A stretch of 64,000 nt of DNA, from the NCBI GenBank assembly GCA_037176905.1, contig JBBBWG010026535.1, positions 1 through 64,000 of the forward strand, read 5' to 3'. How positions within the stretch are numbered: the first letter of the stretch is position 1; each line of letters opens with the position of its first letter. Below the pieces are notes generated by a model. That model made no database searches and had not been told where the DNA came from. It saw only the letters and a program-made list of their open reading frames with translations. Of the stretch, positions 13,133 to 24,646 are shown piece after piece. The stretch comes from Azolla pinnata (taxonomy: Eukaryota; Streptophyta; Polypodiopsida; Salviniales; Salviniaceae). The position numbers were made by a program, and so were the translations under genes.

Positions 13133-16100
13133 GCTTTCAGCAGCAATGGAAGGTGTGTATCCACTGAAGCAGGAATTTTCTCAAGATAGTTTCACGCAAT
13201 GAGTATTCCAAGCATGGGGCCCCAAGGAGCTGCTACAGAGTGATGAAATTCTGGAGAAACAAAGAAATTACTCTCTCAAACAGTCTTCATGCTCTGTAGT
13301 AGCTTTGCTATCTCCAAGATACAATCATCATAAACAGTGTTGACCGCAGCTTATACATATGTAGTCGCTCTGTGCTCTGAACAAAAGAAAAACCAGTGAT
13401 ATGTGTTATGGTTCCATTCCATTCTTAAACGAAACAAAAAAAGAAATTTCCACTCATTTCAAATGCCAAGAGGGATACAAAGTCAACCTCTTAAGAAGCC
13501 AGATCAATCTCAGAACAATGTATGGTGGGGTCAAAATGATAATGTAATCAGAGTAGAGAATAACCATGGTTGGGGCTTATTGTACCAAGATTGTCTCCCA
13601 TCACATATGCTGAGAAGTGGTGTTGAACCCCCACCTTTGAAGGAAACGCAAACTTTGGGCAGTAGTTGCTTCAAACGGACATTCCTTTAATTTCTTGAGA
13701 TTGCCCTTGCAAGATGCATATATCATTTCCAATCCTCAGGTGGACATTTACAACGGACGGGAAATTATAATACAATGAATCGTTCAACAAATTCCCTTTT
13801 ACCTCAATCATAACCGCCATCCTCATAAAGGCCCACAAGAAGTGTGAAAGTTGTCAATTGCTGCTTGTAATTGAGCAATCATAATATGGCTTTATCTGGG
13901 TTGGATACTTTAGCTGTGCGGTTCACCTTGAATAAACTACTAAAAGCACCCCATGAAGCAACGATTCTCCTTAGTAGCCCATGTTGTGGCCTCCCAAAAA
14001 GTGAACATATTATTGAATCTTCTATGCTGTTTGATGAAATCAGCGTGAATAGAATGACACTTGTTAAAGATATCTGTAAAGCAAGCGATGAGGAGCTTCT
14101 GGTCATGGACAGTCAGAACCTTGATTTGGTAATTGCATGTCAAGGTCATGCACGAAATTAACCCAACTCTTGAAAGTGTATGTGAGTCATCTATAATGTA
14201 GTAAAGTAAAATCGTGAGATCTATAAAGCACGTCACTCATGATCTTTTACCAGGAAATCATACCTTTGCTTTTGTGAGCGCTTCTTGGGGCCATTCATCA
14301 AGAAGACTTCCCTATTGGAAGTGTACATTAGTCACATCCTTGTGAGAGTTGGGATGAACGAGTCAATTCTTTTGACTCGTTGCAGTTATTGATGTGGCAA
14401 TCTTGCTGCTTACAGAATTAAACTGCCCTATTTCCAATGGGCATTCATAGCTATGAATAGTTTGATACCCAGCCATTTTATGTTTTGGGACTTCTTATCT
14501 GATTTGACCTCCAGTTTTATTTTATTCCCCAATCTGAAAGGGGACTTAATTGCAAAATTCAAACAATTTTGTTAATGCATTTCCTGGATTGTCTAACATA
14601 GAGCATCTCTAGCATTTCCAATTAGGGATTCTTTTTTGGAATCTTTGTTTCGTAAGGTTGTCACTATAGATAGATATCATAGTTCTCTCTTCCGAGTCTC
14701 TTGTGCTGAAAACAAAGAGCGGCAATTGTTTGTCAACATAAACTCTGTTATTAATAAACAAAAATTGGAATACTGCGTGCATATGCAAATGCTCCCTGTG
14801 AGAGTTGAGATGGATGATTGTACCATCTTCTAGTACTCTCATTTCTCAAGTTGTGCATTTCTTTATGATCAATGTCTACTGGAGAAAGTATGTGTTTTTG
14901 CTGTCAACTGTTTCTACCAGCATTTATTTATGGTTTATAAGAATATTACCTGATTTCACATGCATAATACAATTGGATTAAATAATAATGACTTTTCCTT
15001 AAATAAATAGCTGGAGAAAAATTCATTCATACATGAATGTGCTCATAACCAGGAAGATGGATTTTGGAGCAGGGAAAGGCAATCAAGACCTAATAAAGAA
15101 GAACAAATGGTGTCTAAATGCTGTACTGGCAACTATGATCGATGTTCCATTGGCCCTGAGCTCTATGGGCTCAGCTCATGCCAAGAGTGAGGGTCAAGGG
15201 TCGAGTGTGGGTGATGTAGCTGGCTTAGAGATAAGTGCACAACTTCTGTATCTTGCGACACTTCTCGGTTTAGTTGGAGTGGGGACTTTCTTTGTAGTTC
15301 GACAGTTGTTGGTTCAGAGAGAGCTTGAGTCAGCTGCAAAGTCTTTACAGGTTCGTTTAAACATCTCTTTTTGGTAGTAATTGTATTAGGGTGTACATTT
15401 TTATCATCAAGATACATTTGTAGTAGTTTTTAGAGGGAGTATTCTGGTGCTTTTCTTGTCACACAACTATTTTCGCAAATAAACGATGATTTATCTTCTT
15501 AATTATTTGGCCATAACAAGGTGTCCTTATATATATGATAGGATCGTGTTCGAACTGGTGAAGCACTGCCAGTAGAATACTTTGAGCTTGGAGCAATCAT
15601 GCTCCGTAAAAAGTTCTTTGTTCTTGCCACCAAATATTTGCAACAAGCAATTGAGAAATGGGATGGAGACCCTCAAGATCTTGCTCAGGTTTTGGAATTT
15701 AGTTTTGTTATATATTCTTAATAATTCTTACATGTTTGTAAGAACGTAATGCCTAAATTCAGTGGCAAAGATGCACATCCATATGGTTTTTTAGCACCTC
15801 TACGTATTTGTGGGACAATGCTTTAACTCTGCATATATGCATTAACACTGATAATATTCTGATTGGAAGTGGTTATTGTAGAGGTTTAAATGTTGGGCAA
15901 TACTTGGATTGCTTAGTAGGATACAGCCTATCAATATATAAGATTATCATCTACACGTGTAGAAACCCACAGTACACTCGAATATATATATGCATGAAAG
16001 TACTCTCAGTCTTTGTGATGGTATATTCTATGTTTGAACCCAGCAAGTGCACTCACGTGTGGGCATGTTGCCTCTTGTTTTCAGGTACATAATGCGCTCG

Positions 16101-16363
16101 GATTCAGCTTGTTTAATGACGGGAGAATTGACAGGGCCATAGCAGAGTATGAGAAGGCTGTTAAACTGCAACCAGGCTATGTGACGGCATGGAACAACTT
16201 GGGAAACGCCTACGAGAAGAAGAAGAACCTGCCCAAGGCATTGAAAGCATATGAACAAGCCCTGTTCTTCGACCCAAACAATAGTGTGGCCAAGGAATAC
16301 GGGGATGCGGTTAGGGAAAAGCTACGGAGGCTCGCTGGAGTCCCGGTCAAGTACGATGATTGA
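12729..16363 (+). CDS. PYG7: PYG7/Ycf37-like TPR protein for photosystem I assembly
   Basis: The well-supported exons are about 15053-15350, 15542-15688 and 16085-16363, joined in phase. They encode a segment with one hydrophobic span ([20 protein letters not shown]), then [20 protein letters not shown] and two clear TPR units ([20 protein letters not shown] and [20 protein letters not shown]), ending at KYDD. This order matches PYG7, the plant homologue of cyanobacterial Ycf37, a thylakoid protein needed to assemble or stabilise photosystem I. The transit-peptide exon most likely begins at ATG 12729 (accATGGcc, [13 protein letters not shown]), right at the end of the CATG array. Its donor is uncertain: a phase-2 GT near 13050 or a split first exon (12729-12822 plus 12981 onward) both remain possible. 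Intron 1 is about 2 kb and contains a GA tract. PsaD lies 17 kb downstream. Confidence 0.82.
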
Positions 16364-16814
16364 GGGAGAGAGAAGACATTGTCTTTGTTGAGAAATATGT
16401 TCTTCCTGTTTTGTAATGCTCACACAAGCACACGATGAGAACTCGGTCGAGTATATATCTATCTTCTACGTAGTGTTTATTTATGAGTTTTTCTTCTTCT
16501 CTTCTTTCCGCCATGATAAGCATGAGAACAACAGTCTTGGAATCTGTCGAACCAATATCTTGTGTAGGATTGCTATGGAGGCAGGATTTCCATGTGTCGG
16601 GAAAACGAATCGTGCTTTGCGAAGCTTACTTTCCATGAATGAATTCAGCTGGTTGTCAGCTCATCAAACTACATTGAAATCAAGATTTCCTCGTGGTTTT
16701 GGGAAGGTAGAATGGCACGGCAGTATGATCACTCCATTGGACACTCCATGCGAATAATAAATATGAAGATTGGTGAACTTTTCATATCTTGGGATAGAGA
16801 AATGGAAAAAGAAG
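16364..16814 (+). other. PYG7 3' flank
   Basis: No separate gene is seen. An open frame at 16416-16757 has no recognised domain and is probably 3' UTR and spacer between PYG7 and tRNA-Met. Confidence 0.4.
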
Positions 16815-16899
16815 TGGGGTGAGAGAGGCTCGAACTCTCGACCTCAGGATTTCTCTGGAGCTATGAGACCTACGCGCTAGCCAACTGCGCCACCACCCC
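16815..16899 (-). tRNA. Elongator tRNA-Met (CAT) with 11-nt intron
   Basis: On the minus strand the gene begins GGGGTGGTGGCGCAG and ends CTCTCACCCCA (discriminator A at 16815). Acceptor, D, anticodon and T arms are all present. The anticodon CAT is followed after one base by an 11-base intron (GCTCCAGAGAA), the position and size typical of plant elongator tRNA-Met. Removing it leaves 74 bases. A run of five T on the sense strand (16810-16806) just downstream can serve as Pol III terminator. Confidence 0.95.
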
Positions 16900-17159
16900 A
16901 GTTTGTATACGGAATAAAAACTGACTATAATAAATCCAGTTAATCCTGGAACACAAAATTCCATCCTGAGAGTATGACCTTTTATTTGTACACGCAAAGA
17001 GCATGTCTCTTAGAAGAGCGGATGGATGATTTGTGATGAATTGCTCATGGGTTCTACATTGCCATGTAGCCTGTTTTCTTTCCCATCCTAACTCCCCTGA
17101 TCGGATGGGGACGAATGAGGAGCATAAAATTCATTAGATTCCGAGCTTGCTAACTTTTG

Positions 17160-17960
17160 TTAATCGAATATAGAGAGGGAATCGATTAATAAACAGTAAT
17201 GGGAAGTAGGAAGCAAGTAGTAAGCAATAGAAGGAAGATTATGAATCAATGAACATGAGAAGAGATAGATGGAAGCGATTAATAAGAGAAGGATAAAATC
17301 GATCAACGAGAAGAGATTAGGAACTAACAGATTAACTATAGAGGTTAGGCGTTAAAATGTAAGTAATAAATTTGTTAGGAGTTTTTGGTAGCTTTCCCCA
17401 AAAAGAAGAAGTAATAAGCAGGAAACAATCAGTAAACAACAATAGGAAGATTATGAATCAACGAATATGAGAAGAGATCGATGGAAGTGATCATTGAGAG
17501 AATGATAGAATCGATTAGCAAAAGGCGATTAAGGAACTAATCGATCGACGACAATAAAACTAGGCCTTAATTTGTAATTTCTAATTTTAGCAGGCATTGG
17601 AAATGTAATTAACAAATAGTTGTTTGGTAGTTTTCCCACCCAAAGAAAAAAAAGGAAGTAAAAATTTTTCATGATCAGGTTGGATCGATTGGTGAGAAGC
17701 GAGTAGGAACTGATCGATCAACAATAAAAGTAGGCGTTAATTTGCAATTTTGTAACTCTAGCAGGCGTTGAAACTGCAAGTAGTAAATCTGTGAGGAGTT
17801 TTTGGGCAGTTTTTCCCCCGAAAGAAAAAGAAGTAAGAATGATGCACTAATAAAATCGATGAGGGAGAAGCGATCAGGAACGAATCAGCCAACAAACAAA
17901 ATGCAATTAACAAAACCGGTTAGGAGTTCGTTCGTTTGGTAGTTTTCGCATAATGAAGAG
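17160..17960. repeat. Degenerate tandem repeat, about 200-250 bp units
   Basis: Phrases of the type 'taggcgttaatttg', 'ttggtagttttccc', 'gaagagatcgatgg' and 'aatcgat' recur in the same order three to four times between the tRNA genes. Related sequence occurs near 46780-47170. No coding potential is seen. Confidence 0.6.
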
Positions 17961-18012
17961 AAAATGAAACATTGTCAAAATCGATCGAGGAGCGAGAGAA
18001 ACCACGAAGAGA

Positions 18013-18084
18013 TGCGTTTGCCGGGAGTCGAACCCGGGTCTATTGCTTGGAAGGCAATTATCCTAACCGTTGGACTACAAACGC
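18013..18084 (-). tRNA. tRNA-Gly (TCC)
   Basis: The minus strand gives a 72-base cloverleaf starting GCGTTTGTAG and ending CCCGGCAAACGC plus discriminator A. The anticodon arm is ATTGC-CTTCCAA-GCAAT, anticodon TCC. The acceptor stem pairs fully (GCGTTTG with CAAACGC). It ends 136 bases before the start of the PLS-class PPR gene, on the opposite strand. Confidence 0.95.
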
Positions 18085-18219
18085 ATTCATGAAAAACTCA
18101 TTAGTTTATTAATTAGTAGAGAAGTTTCTAGAACCTTCTAGAACCTTCTAGCTCCTTCTAGCAGCAGCGGCTTCTTCGTCTATGTCTCTGTCTCCGTCTC
18201 CGTCTCCGTCTCCACTGAC

Positions 18220-20760
18220 ATGCTCCTCCGCTTCCTGCGCGGCGACGCGAGCCCGACGACTCTCGTGGAAGCTCTCAGAGCTTGCACCGCCTGCAGACAC
18301 CAAGCTCTGATCCTTCACTCCCACATCCTGGAGCTCGGCTGCCTCCCGCACCTGTTCCTCGGCAACACCCTCGTCTCCTCCTACGCCAAATGGGGCCTCC
18401 TTCACGACGCCGATCGCGTCTTCGCGGATCTGCCCCGTCGGGATACCGTCTCCTGGAACGCCCTGCTCTCCGGCTACGCCAAGCACGAGCTCCGCCCTCG
18501 CGCGGCCTTGTCTTTGTTTCATCAGATGCACGCCGAGGGCTTCCCACCGGATAAGTACACGTTCGTTTCCGTCTTGAATGCCTGTAAGACGATCGCAGGC
18601 TCCTGTTCCGGCCATGGTAGGATGATCCATACCCTTGTGATCGCCTGCCGTTTGGACATGGATGTGTATGTGGGCAGCACCCTCGTACATATGTACGGCG
18701 CTTGCAAAGACGGCCTTCGGGAAGCTTCCCGGGTCTTCGATGAGCTCCCCGATCGAAATGTGGTCACTTGGAATGCCATGATCTCGGCTTTCACCATTCA
18801 CGGCGGTGGTCCTGAAGCGTTTCGAGCTTTCGAGCGGATGCAGCGATGCCGGATTCCTCCGAATGATGCCACGTTCATCTCCGTCTTGAAAGCTGCGCAG
18901 GATTTGATGCAGACCAAGATTATTCACTGCTGCCTGGTCGAAAGCAGTTCGAGCCATAATGCGATGATCGACACCACTCTCGTCGATACATATTGCAAGT
19001 GCGGGAGTATACCTGATGCAAAATATGTATTCAAGAGGATTTCAGAAGATAATACTGTCTCATGGGCTGCAATGTTGATTGGGTATGTTGATCATGGGTG
19101 TGAAAGGGAGGCACTAATGCTGTTTGGGCTAATGCAACAGCGTGGTGTAACTATAAATAGTACTGTATTTGTGGGTGTGCTAAGAGCTTGCTGTAAACTA
19201 GACAACCTACATTCTGGGTACTTAATTCATATGCTGATTGTTGAGAGTAATTTGCTGGATGATTTTATCTGCTCAGCTCTCATAAATTTGTATGTAATTC
19301 ATTCAAGCATAGATGATGCATATTGCATTTTTCGTGTGTTTGCCAAGCCGAATGTGGCATCTTGGAGCTCAATGATTGAAGGATATGCTAAGCATGGCCG
19401 GGAGAGAGAAGCAATTGCATTGTTTCAGAAAATGGTGTATGAGGGAGAAAAACCTAATAGTGTTACATTCCTTAGCGTGGTCAAGGCATGTTCTCATATG
19501 CATGACATGCACAAATGCATTTCCTTTCATGTACAAATGATAGAGACAGGTTCTTCTGCCATCGATTTCTTCGTCGGCAGTGCCCTGATAGATATGTATG
19601 CAAAATGTGATGATTTCTTGAAAGCATTAGAAGTGTTTAACAGGTTATCAAAGAGGAACGTCATGGCATGGAATGCAATCATATCACGGCATGTAAATAG
19701 CGGTGATGTGTGGGAAGCTCTTCGTCTTTATGCAGATATGCAAGCTGAGAATATCAGCCCTAATGGCATCACATTCGCAAGCATTGTAAAAGCCTGTCGC
19801 CTCGTATGTGCTTTAGAGGAAGGTAAAATCATTCATTCTGCTATTATCCATCACAATCTCGAGTCAGACATCTTCTTGAAAAGTGCTCTTATCGACTTGT
19901 ATGCCAAGACTGGATCATGTGAAGATGCATGTAAGATCTTTGATGATTCAGCAAGGCATGAGCTTGTGCCATGTAATGTGATGATGAGAGGGTATGTCCA
20001 CCATGGCCAATACCAGGATGCGCTTCGAGTATTCTCGCAGATGGATTGCAACCCTGTAAGTAAGACTGATAGCTTTATGTTGGTTAGCCTTCTTCAGGTG
20101 TGTTCTTTGATAGGAGCAGGTATGGAGGGCAAGCTGGTGCACATGCTCATACTAGAGAGTGGATTCGAGCTGAGCCTCTTTATTGGGAATGCACTCATTG
20201 ATATGTACATCAAATGTGGGAGCGTAAGAGATGCTCTTGAAGTGTTGTTGATGTTGAAGTTCAGGGATATCGTATCTTGGAGTGTGATCATTGCAGGATT
20301 TGCTGCGACTGGCAATTGTGCTATGGCATTTCACTGTTTCGCACAGATGCAGCGAGAAGGCTTCGAGCCAAACGAGGTTACATTTCTTAGCATGTTCTCC
20401 ATGTGTAATCGAATGGGAGCTTCGACTGAAGCACCGGGCCATATGCATTTGATGAGGGAATTCTACTCCGTTAAACCAACAATGGATCACTACAATGTTA
20501 TTGTTGATGCCCTTGCCAGGGCAGGCCTCCTAAAAGAGGCAAATGACTTGATTCGAGCTCTACCCTTCGCCCTTAATCTTGTGGGATGGGCATCGCTGCT
20601 CGGCCACTGCAGCATGCATGGCAACATCAGGCTAGCAAAGCATAGCTTCAACCATTTTGTGACCTTAGATAACACTCATGCGACGGGCTACATGCATATG
20701 GCTGCTGCCATTTGTTCAAAGGAGGACATTTCTGGAAGGGATGTACGGCCAATCAGTTAA
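18220..20760 (+). CDS. PLS-class pentatricopeptide repeat protein (E subgroup, no DYW)
   Basis: A single uninterrupted 846-codon exon. It is a chain of PPR motifs in the plant PLS arrangement from about residue 15 to 780, with repeated phrases such as FLGNTLVSSYAKWG, DTVSWNALLSGYAKH, FVGSALIDMYAKCDD and DIVSWSVIIAGFAATG. The C-terminal part (VGWASLLGHCSMHGN) looks like the beginning of an E motif, but the frame stops soon after and no DYW deaminase follows. Such proteins recognise organellar RNA sites, often for C-to-U editing, and E-type members recruit a DYW partner. The first residues MLLRFLRGDASP are weak as a targeting signal, so the organelle is unclear. A CCGTCT hexamer repeat at about 18180-18217 lies just before the ATG. 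The RNA target is unknown. Confidence 0.9.
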   Translation: MLLRFLRGDASPTTLVEALRACTACRHQALILHSHILELGCLPHLFLGNTLVSSYAKWGLLHDADRVFADLPRRDTVSWNALLSGYAKHELRPRAALSLFHQMHAEGFPPDKYTFVSVLNACKTIAGSCSGHGRMIHTLVIACRLDMDVYVGSTLVHMYGACKDGLREASRVFDELPDRNVVTWNAMISAFTIHGGGPEAFRAFERMQRCRIPPNDATFISVLKAAQDLMQTKIIHCCLVESSSSHNAMIDTTLVDTYCKCGSIPDAKYVFKRISEDNTVSWAAMLIGYVDHGCEREALMLFGLMQQRGVTINSTVFVGVLRACCKLDNLHSGYLIHMLIVESNLLDDFICSALINLYVIHSSIDDAYCIFRVFAKPNVASWSSMIEGYAKHGREREAIALFQKMVYEGEKPNSVTFLSVVKACSHMHDMHKCISFHVQMIETGSSAIDFFVGSALIDMYAKCDDFLKALEVFNRLSKRNVMAWNAIISRHVNSGDVWEALRLYADMQAENISPNGITFASIVKACRLVCALEEGKIIHSAIIHHNLESDIFLKSALIDLYAKTGSCEDACKIFDDSARHELVPCNVMMRGYVHHGQYQDALRVFSQMDCNPVSKTDSFMLVSLLQVCSLIGAGMEGKLVHMLILESGFELSLFIGNALIDMYIKCGSVRDALEVLLMLKFRDIVSWSVIIAGFAATGNCAMAFHCFAQMQREGFEPNEVTFLSMFSMCNRMGASTEAPGHMHLMREFYSVKPTMDHYNVIVDALARAGLLKEANDLIRALPFALNLVGWASLLGHCSMHGNIRLAKHSFNHFVTLDNTHATGYMHMAAAICSKEDISGRDVRPIS

Positions 20761-20901
20761 TGGATGCCGTTTATTTAAAAGGGAAACATTCAATCACCAA
20801 CGGTACGTGACAAACCCGATGTAAAACATTTGTACAGTATATGGTTCTATGGAGGATCAGTACCATTGAGAGAGAGATTCTAATCTTTCCTGCCCTATCA
20901 T

Positions 20902-20929
20902 TGGTTCACACCGAAGTGAGTGTGAACCA
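20902..20929 (+). repeat. Hairpin downstream of PPR gene
   Basis: tggttcacac at 20902-20911 is the exact reverse complement of gtgtgaacca at 20920-20929, with an eight-base loop. It sits about 140 bases past the PPR stop, probably in the 3' UTR. A function is not established. Confidence 0.5.
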
Positions 20930-22101
20930 CGCTGTATAAAATAAGTGGTTCAGATGGTGATGGGAGTGTAACATGTATAAAGCGATTTCTCTGCTATTGA
21001 GAGAATTATGGTTTTGTGTTCAACATTTGCAACATGTATAAAACGATGTGAGATTCCTCTTTTCTTGATATACATAGGCAATGCAAAAAAAAGCCGAGGA
21101 AATTATTGGATACATTGTAATTTCATTTCATCTCTATAGGATATGCTCTCAAATGCACTGCGTAACTTCCGTCTCCTGCCTAAACCTTGAACTGAATCCT
21201 CGAATCGTTCCTATCCTAGAGTATCAGCTTGGTTTTAACGATTCTCAAAGCATATAGAACCTACCATGCGTTGCGCATCGGCCATGATGCTTTAATTCAT
21301 TTTCGTTTCTTCTTGATCAACTATATGTGCTACATGTAAGATATCATAAAAAAAATGTCAATCTTGGGATAGTGACTTCTTGCATATCTCTCATAACAGT
21401 ATTTTCTTTCATTCTCATCTTAGTTTCAGATCAGCTTTGATCACTCCTGATACAGAATTTGGGTCCCTTTAATCAATAGAAGGGTCTTTCCATTCAATCG
21501 TGATCGCAGATTCTCTTACCCCACAGATCTCATTTCTAACAGTTGCTTGGGCCAATGATTCTTAAGCATCCGAATACCATTGATGTTCACACGAGGAAAA
21601 CATTTGATATGATGGTTACTTTACCTGATCAACCCATATCAATTAATCCTTTGCAATGTTACTATTCCCCAGGCGTAAGATTGTCCACATAATTAGCAGA
21701 TGGTATGCCAAGGGGTTTGATACTCTACTTGACCCTGTCTGATCTAATCATAGCTTGTAAACTTGTAAAACCTTAGGTTTACCATCCTTTTTCCATGCAA
21801 GCCAACTATCTGTGTATAGCTAGTTGCCTTGCCATGGCTTCCATCCAATGTTAATTTTTTGCAGGATTCCAGCAATGATGTTTCCCCATTTTTGGTCCAA
21901 TTTACAATTTGCATACCTGAGGAACTATGCACGTACTAATATAGACAAGAAAACATATCATAACAAGTGCTCTAGTTTTTCTATTCATGACATAGATTAT
22001 GTGCTCTTAACATAAAGTTGATACTCAATACATCGGCTTTGAGAGATTCAACCAGAATATCTGAGGGGCCATCGATAACCATTCCGACAATGAGTTCTCT
22101 G

Positions 22102-22105
<4 letters not shown>

Positions 22106-22167
<62 letters not shown>

Positions 22168-22168
22168 A
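22106..22168. repeat. (CT)n microsatellite
   Basis: About 60 bases of almost pure CT dinucleotide. Confidence 0.95.
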
Positions 22169-22397
22169 GCCTGCTGTGATTACTTGTATTGATTCGAGAA
22201 CATGATTGTGTTTGATACAAATAACATGAATGAATTGACTGGCAATGAAAATCTTACCGCATGTATCATGATGCTTTGATTCAGACATGTTTCGATGACA
22301 AGCTCTGCTCTCGTTCGTACAGCTCCCTCTCTCCCCTCTCTCCTTATCTTTTTCATTACTTCCATCATCAGCATCTTCATAAATCTTTTCACAGTGT

Positions 22398-24474
22398 TTA
22401 GGCTTCTATCAGTGACTCCACTCTCACTTCATTCGCTCCACCCTCATCGTCTCCTTCGTTTTCATCATCTTCATACACCTCTTCATCGTCACCATCTTCG
22501 TAATCTTCATCATCCTTCAGAGTGGAATATTCGGGTGGTGCCTCAGTCTTCTCGGTCATGGCTTTATCCCGAGTTATGACCAAATGCCTTATTACCCTCT
22601 CATCCTTGTCCAGAAGAGCTTTGAAATCATTGATTGCTTGTGGCTTTAGTTCTATGTTCATCAAAATGTAATTTGCCTTCCTTGCCTTCTGGATTTTGTA
22701 CGCTAGTTTTCTCATACCCCAATCATTCAGCCTCCAAATTCTCCCTTTCTTCTCCCTCACAAAATCTATCAGTGAAAGATACATGGAAACAACAACGAAC
22801 CATGCTCGATTCTTAAACATTATCTTGAAATTAGACGAGGAAAAAAAGTCCATGATAATGGACTCACCTTTCACCTTCTTGATCACATCTTGAAGTTCAT
22901 CTACACGATTTTCATGTACGAGAAAAACAGCCTCATAATGGCGAGCTATCCAAATCCAAAAGTTTGCACCAATGATTTAAAAGATTAAACTCTAGTTCAT
23001 ATGAAAAAAGATCCTGAATGAACCATGAAAGGCAAACCTGCCACATTTGCTTGTTTGCTCTCAAAAAGAAGCTTCAGCACATTATTTGGATCCTCTGTAG
23101 CAGAAGAATCATAAAAATAAATGGAGAGCAAAGGAGAGCAAATCAATATTGTACATCATTTAATAGGATGAAACAAAGAAAAGACCCTAATATAACGGAA
23201 TATGTTGGGAATCAGCAGCCTCAACAAGAAAGGTAGAACAAAACCAACAAATTCTTTGTGCATTCAGAAACACAAAAGCTCAAGAAAGCAGTGGGATATA
23301 TCAAACTCCAGCTGAATCTGATTAACACAGCAGAAAAATGAACAATATTGCAACTACATTCTTACATTCCTGTAGCTTCAAAATAATGCTGAAAACTACT
23401 TAGCATACAATATACCTGTTTTGCGTGTAGTTTAAAGTATAGTTATCTTATGCTAAATACTTCTGATATTAATGTTGATTCTAACTGGTCGTTTTACAAA
23501 AACTCCATTCAATAAAAACATCATGCCAAAAACATTGCTTAATGAGCCAAAATTTTCATTTTTAGAAGAACGTTTTCAAGCCAAAAGAATTTGAAACTAT
23601 ATCAATACCTAGTTTAAGTGAAGAAAACATAGAATACTTGTTAAAACATAGCATACATTAAAAATGTGAAAAATTGCAGCCCTAAAACCTAGAGCATGTG
23701 TTTAATACTTCTGAGATTCCTTTTAACCATTACAGCACTATATTACACATCAATTAACTGTTAATGACATAGAACACAATGCCATTGTAATACTGAGTAT
23801 AAATATCCATTTAACATAGAAAAAAAGCACTAAACCTTAAACCCTAAACCTAATAATTAACCCTTCCAAATCTTAAGGAGTAAACCAGAAATCATACACA
23901 AGAAAACAGAATTATGAGATTAATGGAAGGTCTCTTTGACAGCAAACCCAAAATCCTAGACCAGCATATACACGAAATACGCAGAAATAATACAGCTCAT
24001 ATTGGAGACGCTGAAAGGAAAGAAAGCGCACGTAGACCAGAAAGACAAGAAAATACTCAAATATAACAATCGTATTCACAGAGAGATACGTTCAATATTA
24101 AACGAATGTGCGGATCAGAAAATCAAACAAGCCCAACCTCGATCAATCTCGAAAAAGTCTGGTATCTCTATCATCTCTTTCTTCTTGGAAGGAAGTGGTT
24201 CAGGTTCAGGTTCGCCGCTGCTGGAGCTCTGCAAAGAAGACAGGGTTGAAACGCTTGTCATCGGCAATCGAACTTGAGACAACACAAAAGAAAAGACAGG
24301 AAACGAGATAGAGAGAAGGGGGGGAGGTACCAGAGAAGCAAATGGGCGATTTTGAAGAGGAGGGAAGGAAGAGGTTCGCCACGGGGATGAAGGGGTCGCG
24401 GTGAAGGGACATGAAAGGCTGGGCAGGAAGCGAGCAGTGGGAGGAAGAAGAAGAAGACGGTGCAGAGCTTCCAT
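22398..24474 (-). CDS. Plastid 30S ribosomal protein bS6 (S6, chloroplast)
   Basis: Four exons on the minus strand (24474-24331, 24228-24138, 22945-22868, 22765-22398) join in phase to 226 residues. Residues 1 to about 50 are a Ser/Pro/Arg transit peptide starting MEALHRLLLLPPTARF. The bS6 fold follows: HYEAVFLVHENRVDELQDVI, then GRIWRLNDWGMRKLAYKI, YILMNIELKP and DERVIRHLVITRD, all hallmarks of bacterial-type S6. A strongly acidic tail (DDEDYEDGDDEE and similar) closes the protein. bS6 binds with bS18 on the platform of the 30S subunit and here serves chloroplast translation. Intron 2 is about 1.2 kb. The start codon is only 172 bp from that of the divergent plastid-protein gene at 24647, so the two very likely share a promoter. 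Confidence 0.93.
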
Positions 24475-24646
24475 TGGAGTTCTTACCAAAGCAAAGAGGG
24501 AGCCAGAAAGAGAAAGTGCCCACAGAAATCCACAGAAAGAGCATGTGAAATCCTTGGAGAACAGAAAAAGGGGTATGTCGATGAAATACAGGAAAGTGGT
24601 CCTGTCTTGTACGCGATCATATGATCTTTCCTCTCTGTTCTTGGCT
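24475..24646. promoter_or_regulatory. Bidirectional promoter, plastid bS6 / small plastid protein
   Basis: Only 172 bases separate two divergent start codons, so both 5' UTRs and the core promoters must fit here or overlap the opposite coding strand. No clear TATA box is visible. A 12-bp palindrome GATCATATGATC lies at 24615-24626, and the middle is purine-rich (GAAAGAGAAAG and similar). Shared control is inferred from spacing alone. Confidence 0.6.

Larger units (their letters stand above)
20761..22397. other. Convergent spacer between PPR and plastid bS6
   Basis: No gene is recognised. It holds the PPR 3' flank with a 10-bp-stem hairpin (20902-20929), AT-rich unique sequence and a (CT)n microsatellite (about 22106-22168). 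A minus-strand frame at 21744-21932 has no known domain. Confidence 0.5.

Noticed and set aside
11368-13167. Long open frames (over 100 to 320 codons) rich in His, Met, Cys and Ala on both strands
   Set aside because: They lie in the 80-bp CATG array, occur in several frames at once, cross an N gap, and reflect the absence of stop codons in catgca/gcacat repeats.
21744-21932. Minus-strand frame resembling a retroelement protein
   Set aside because: Inspection found no recognisable motif or continuation on either side.
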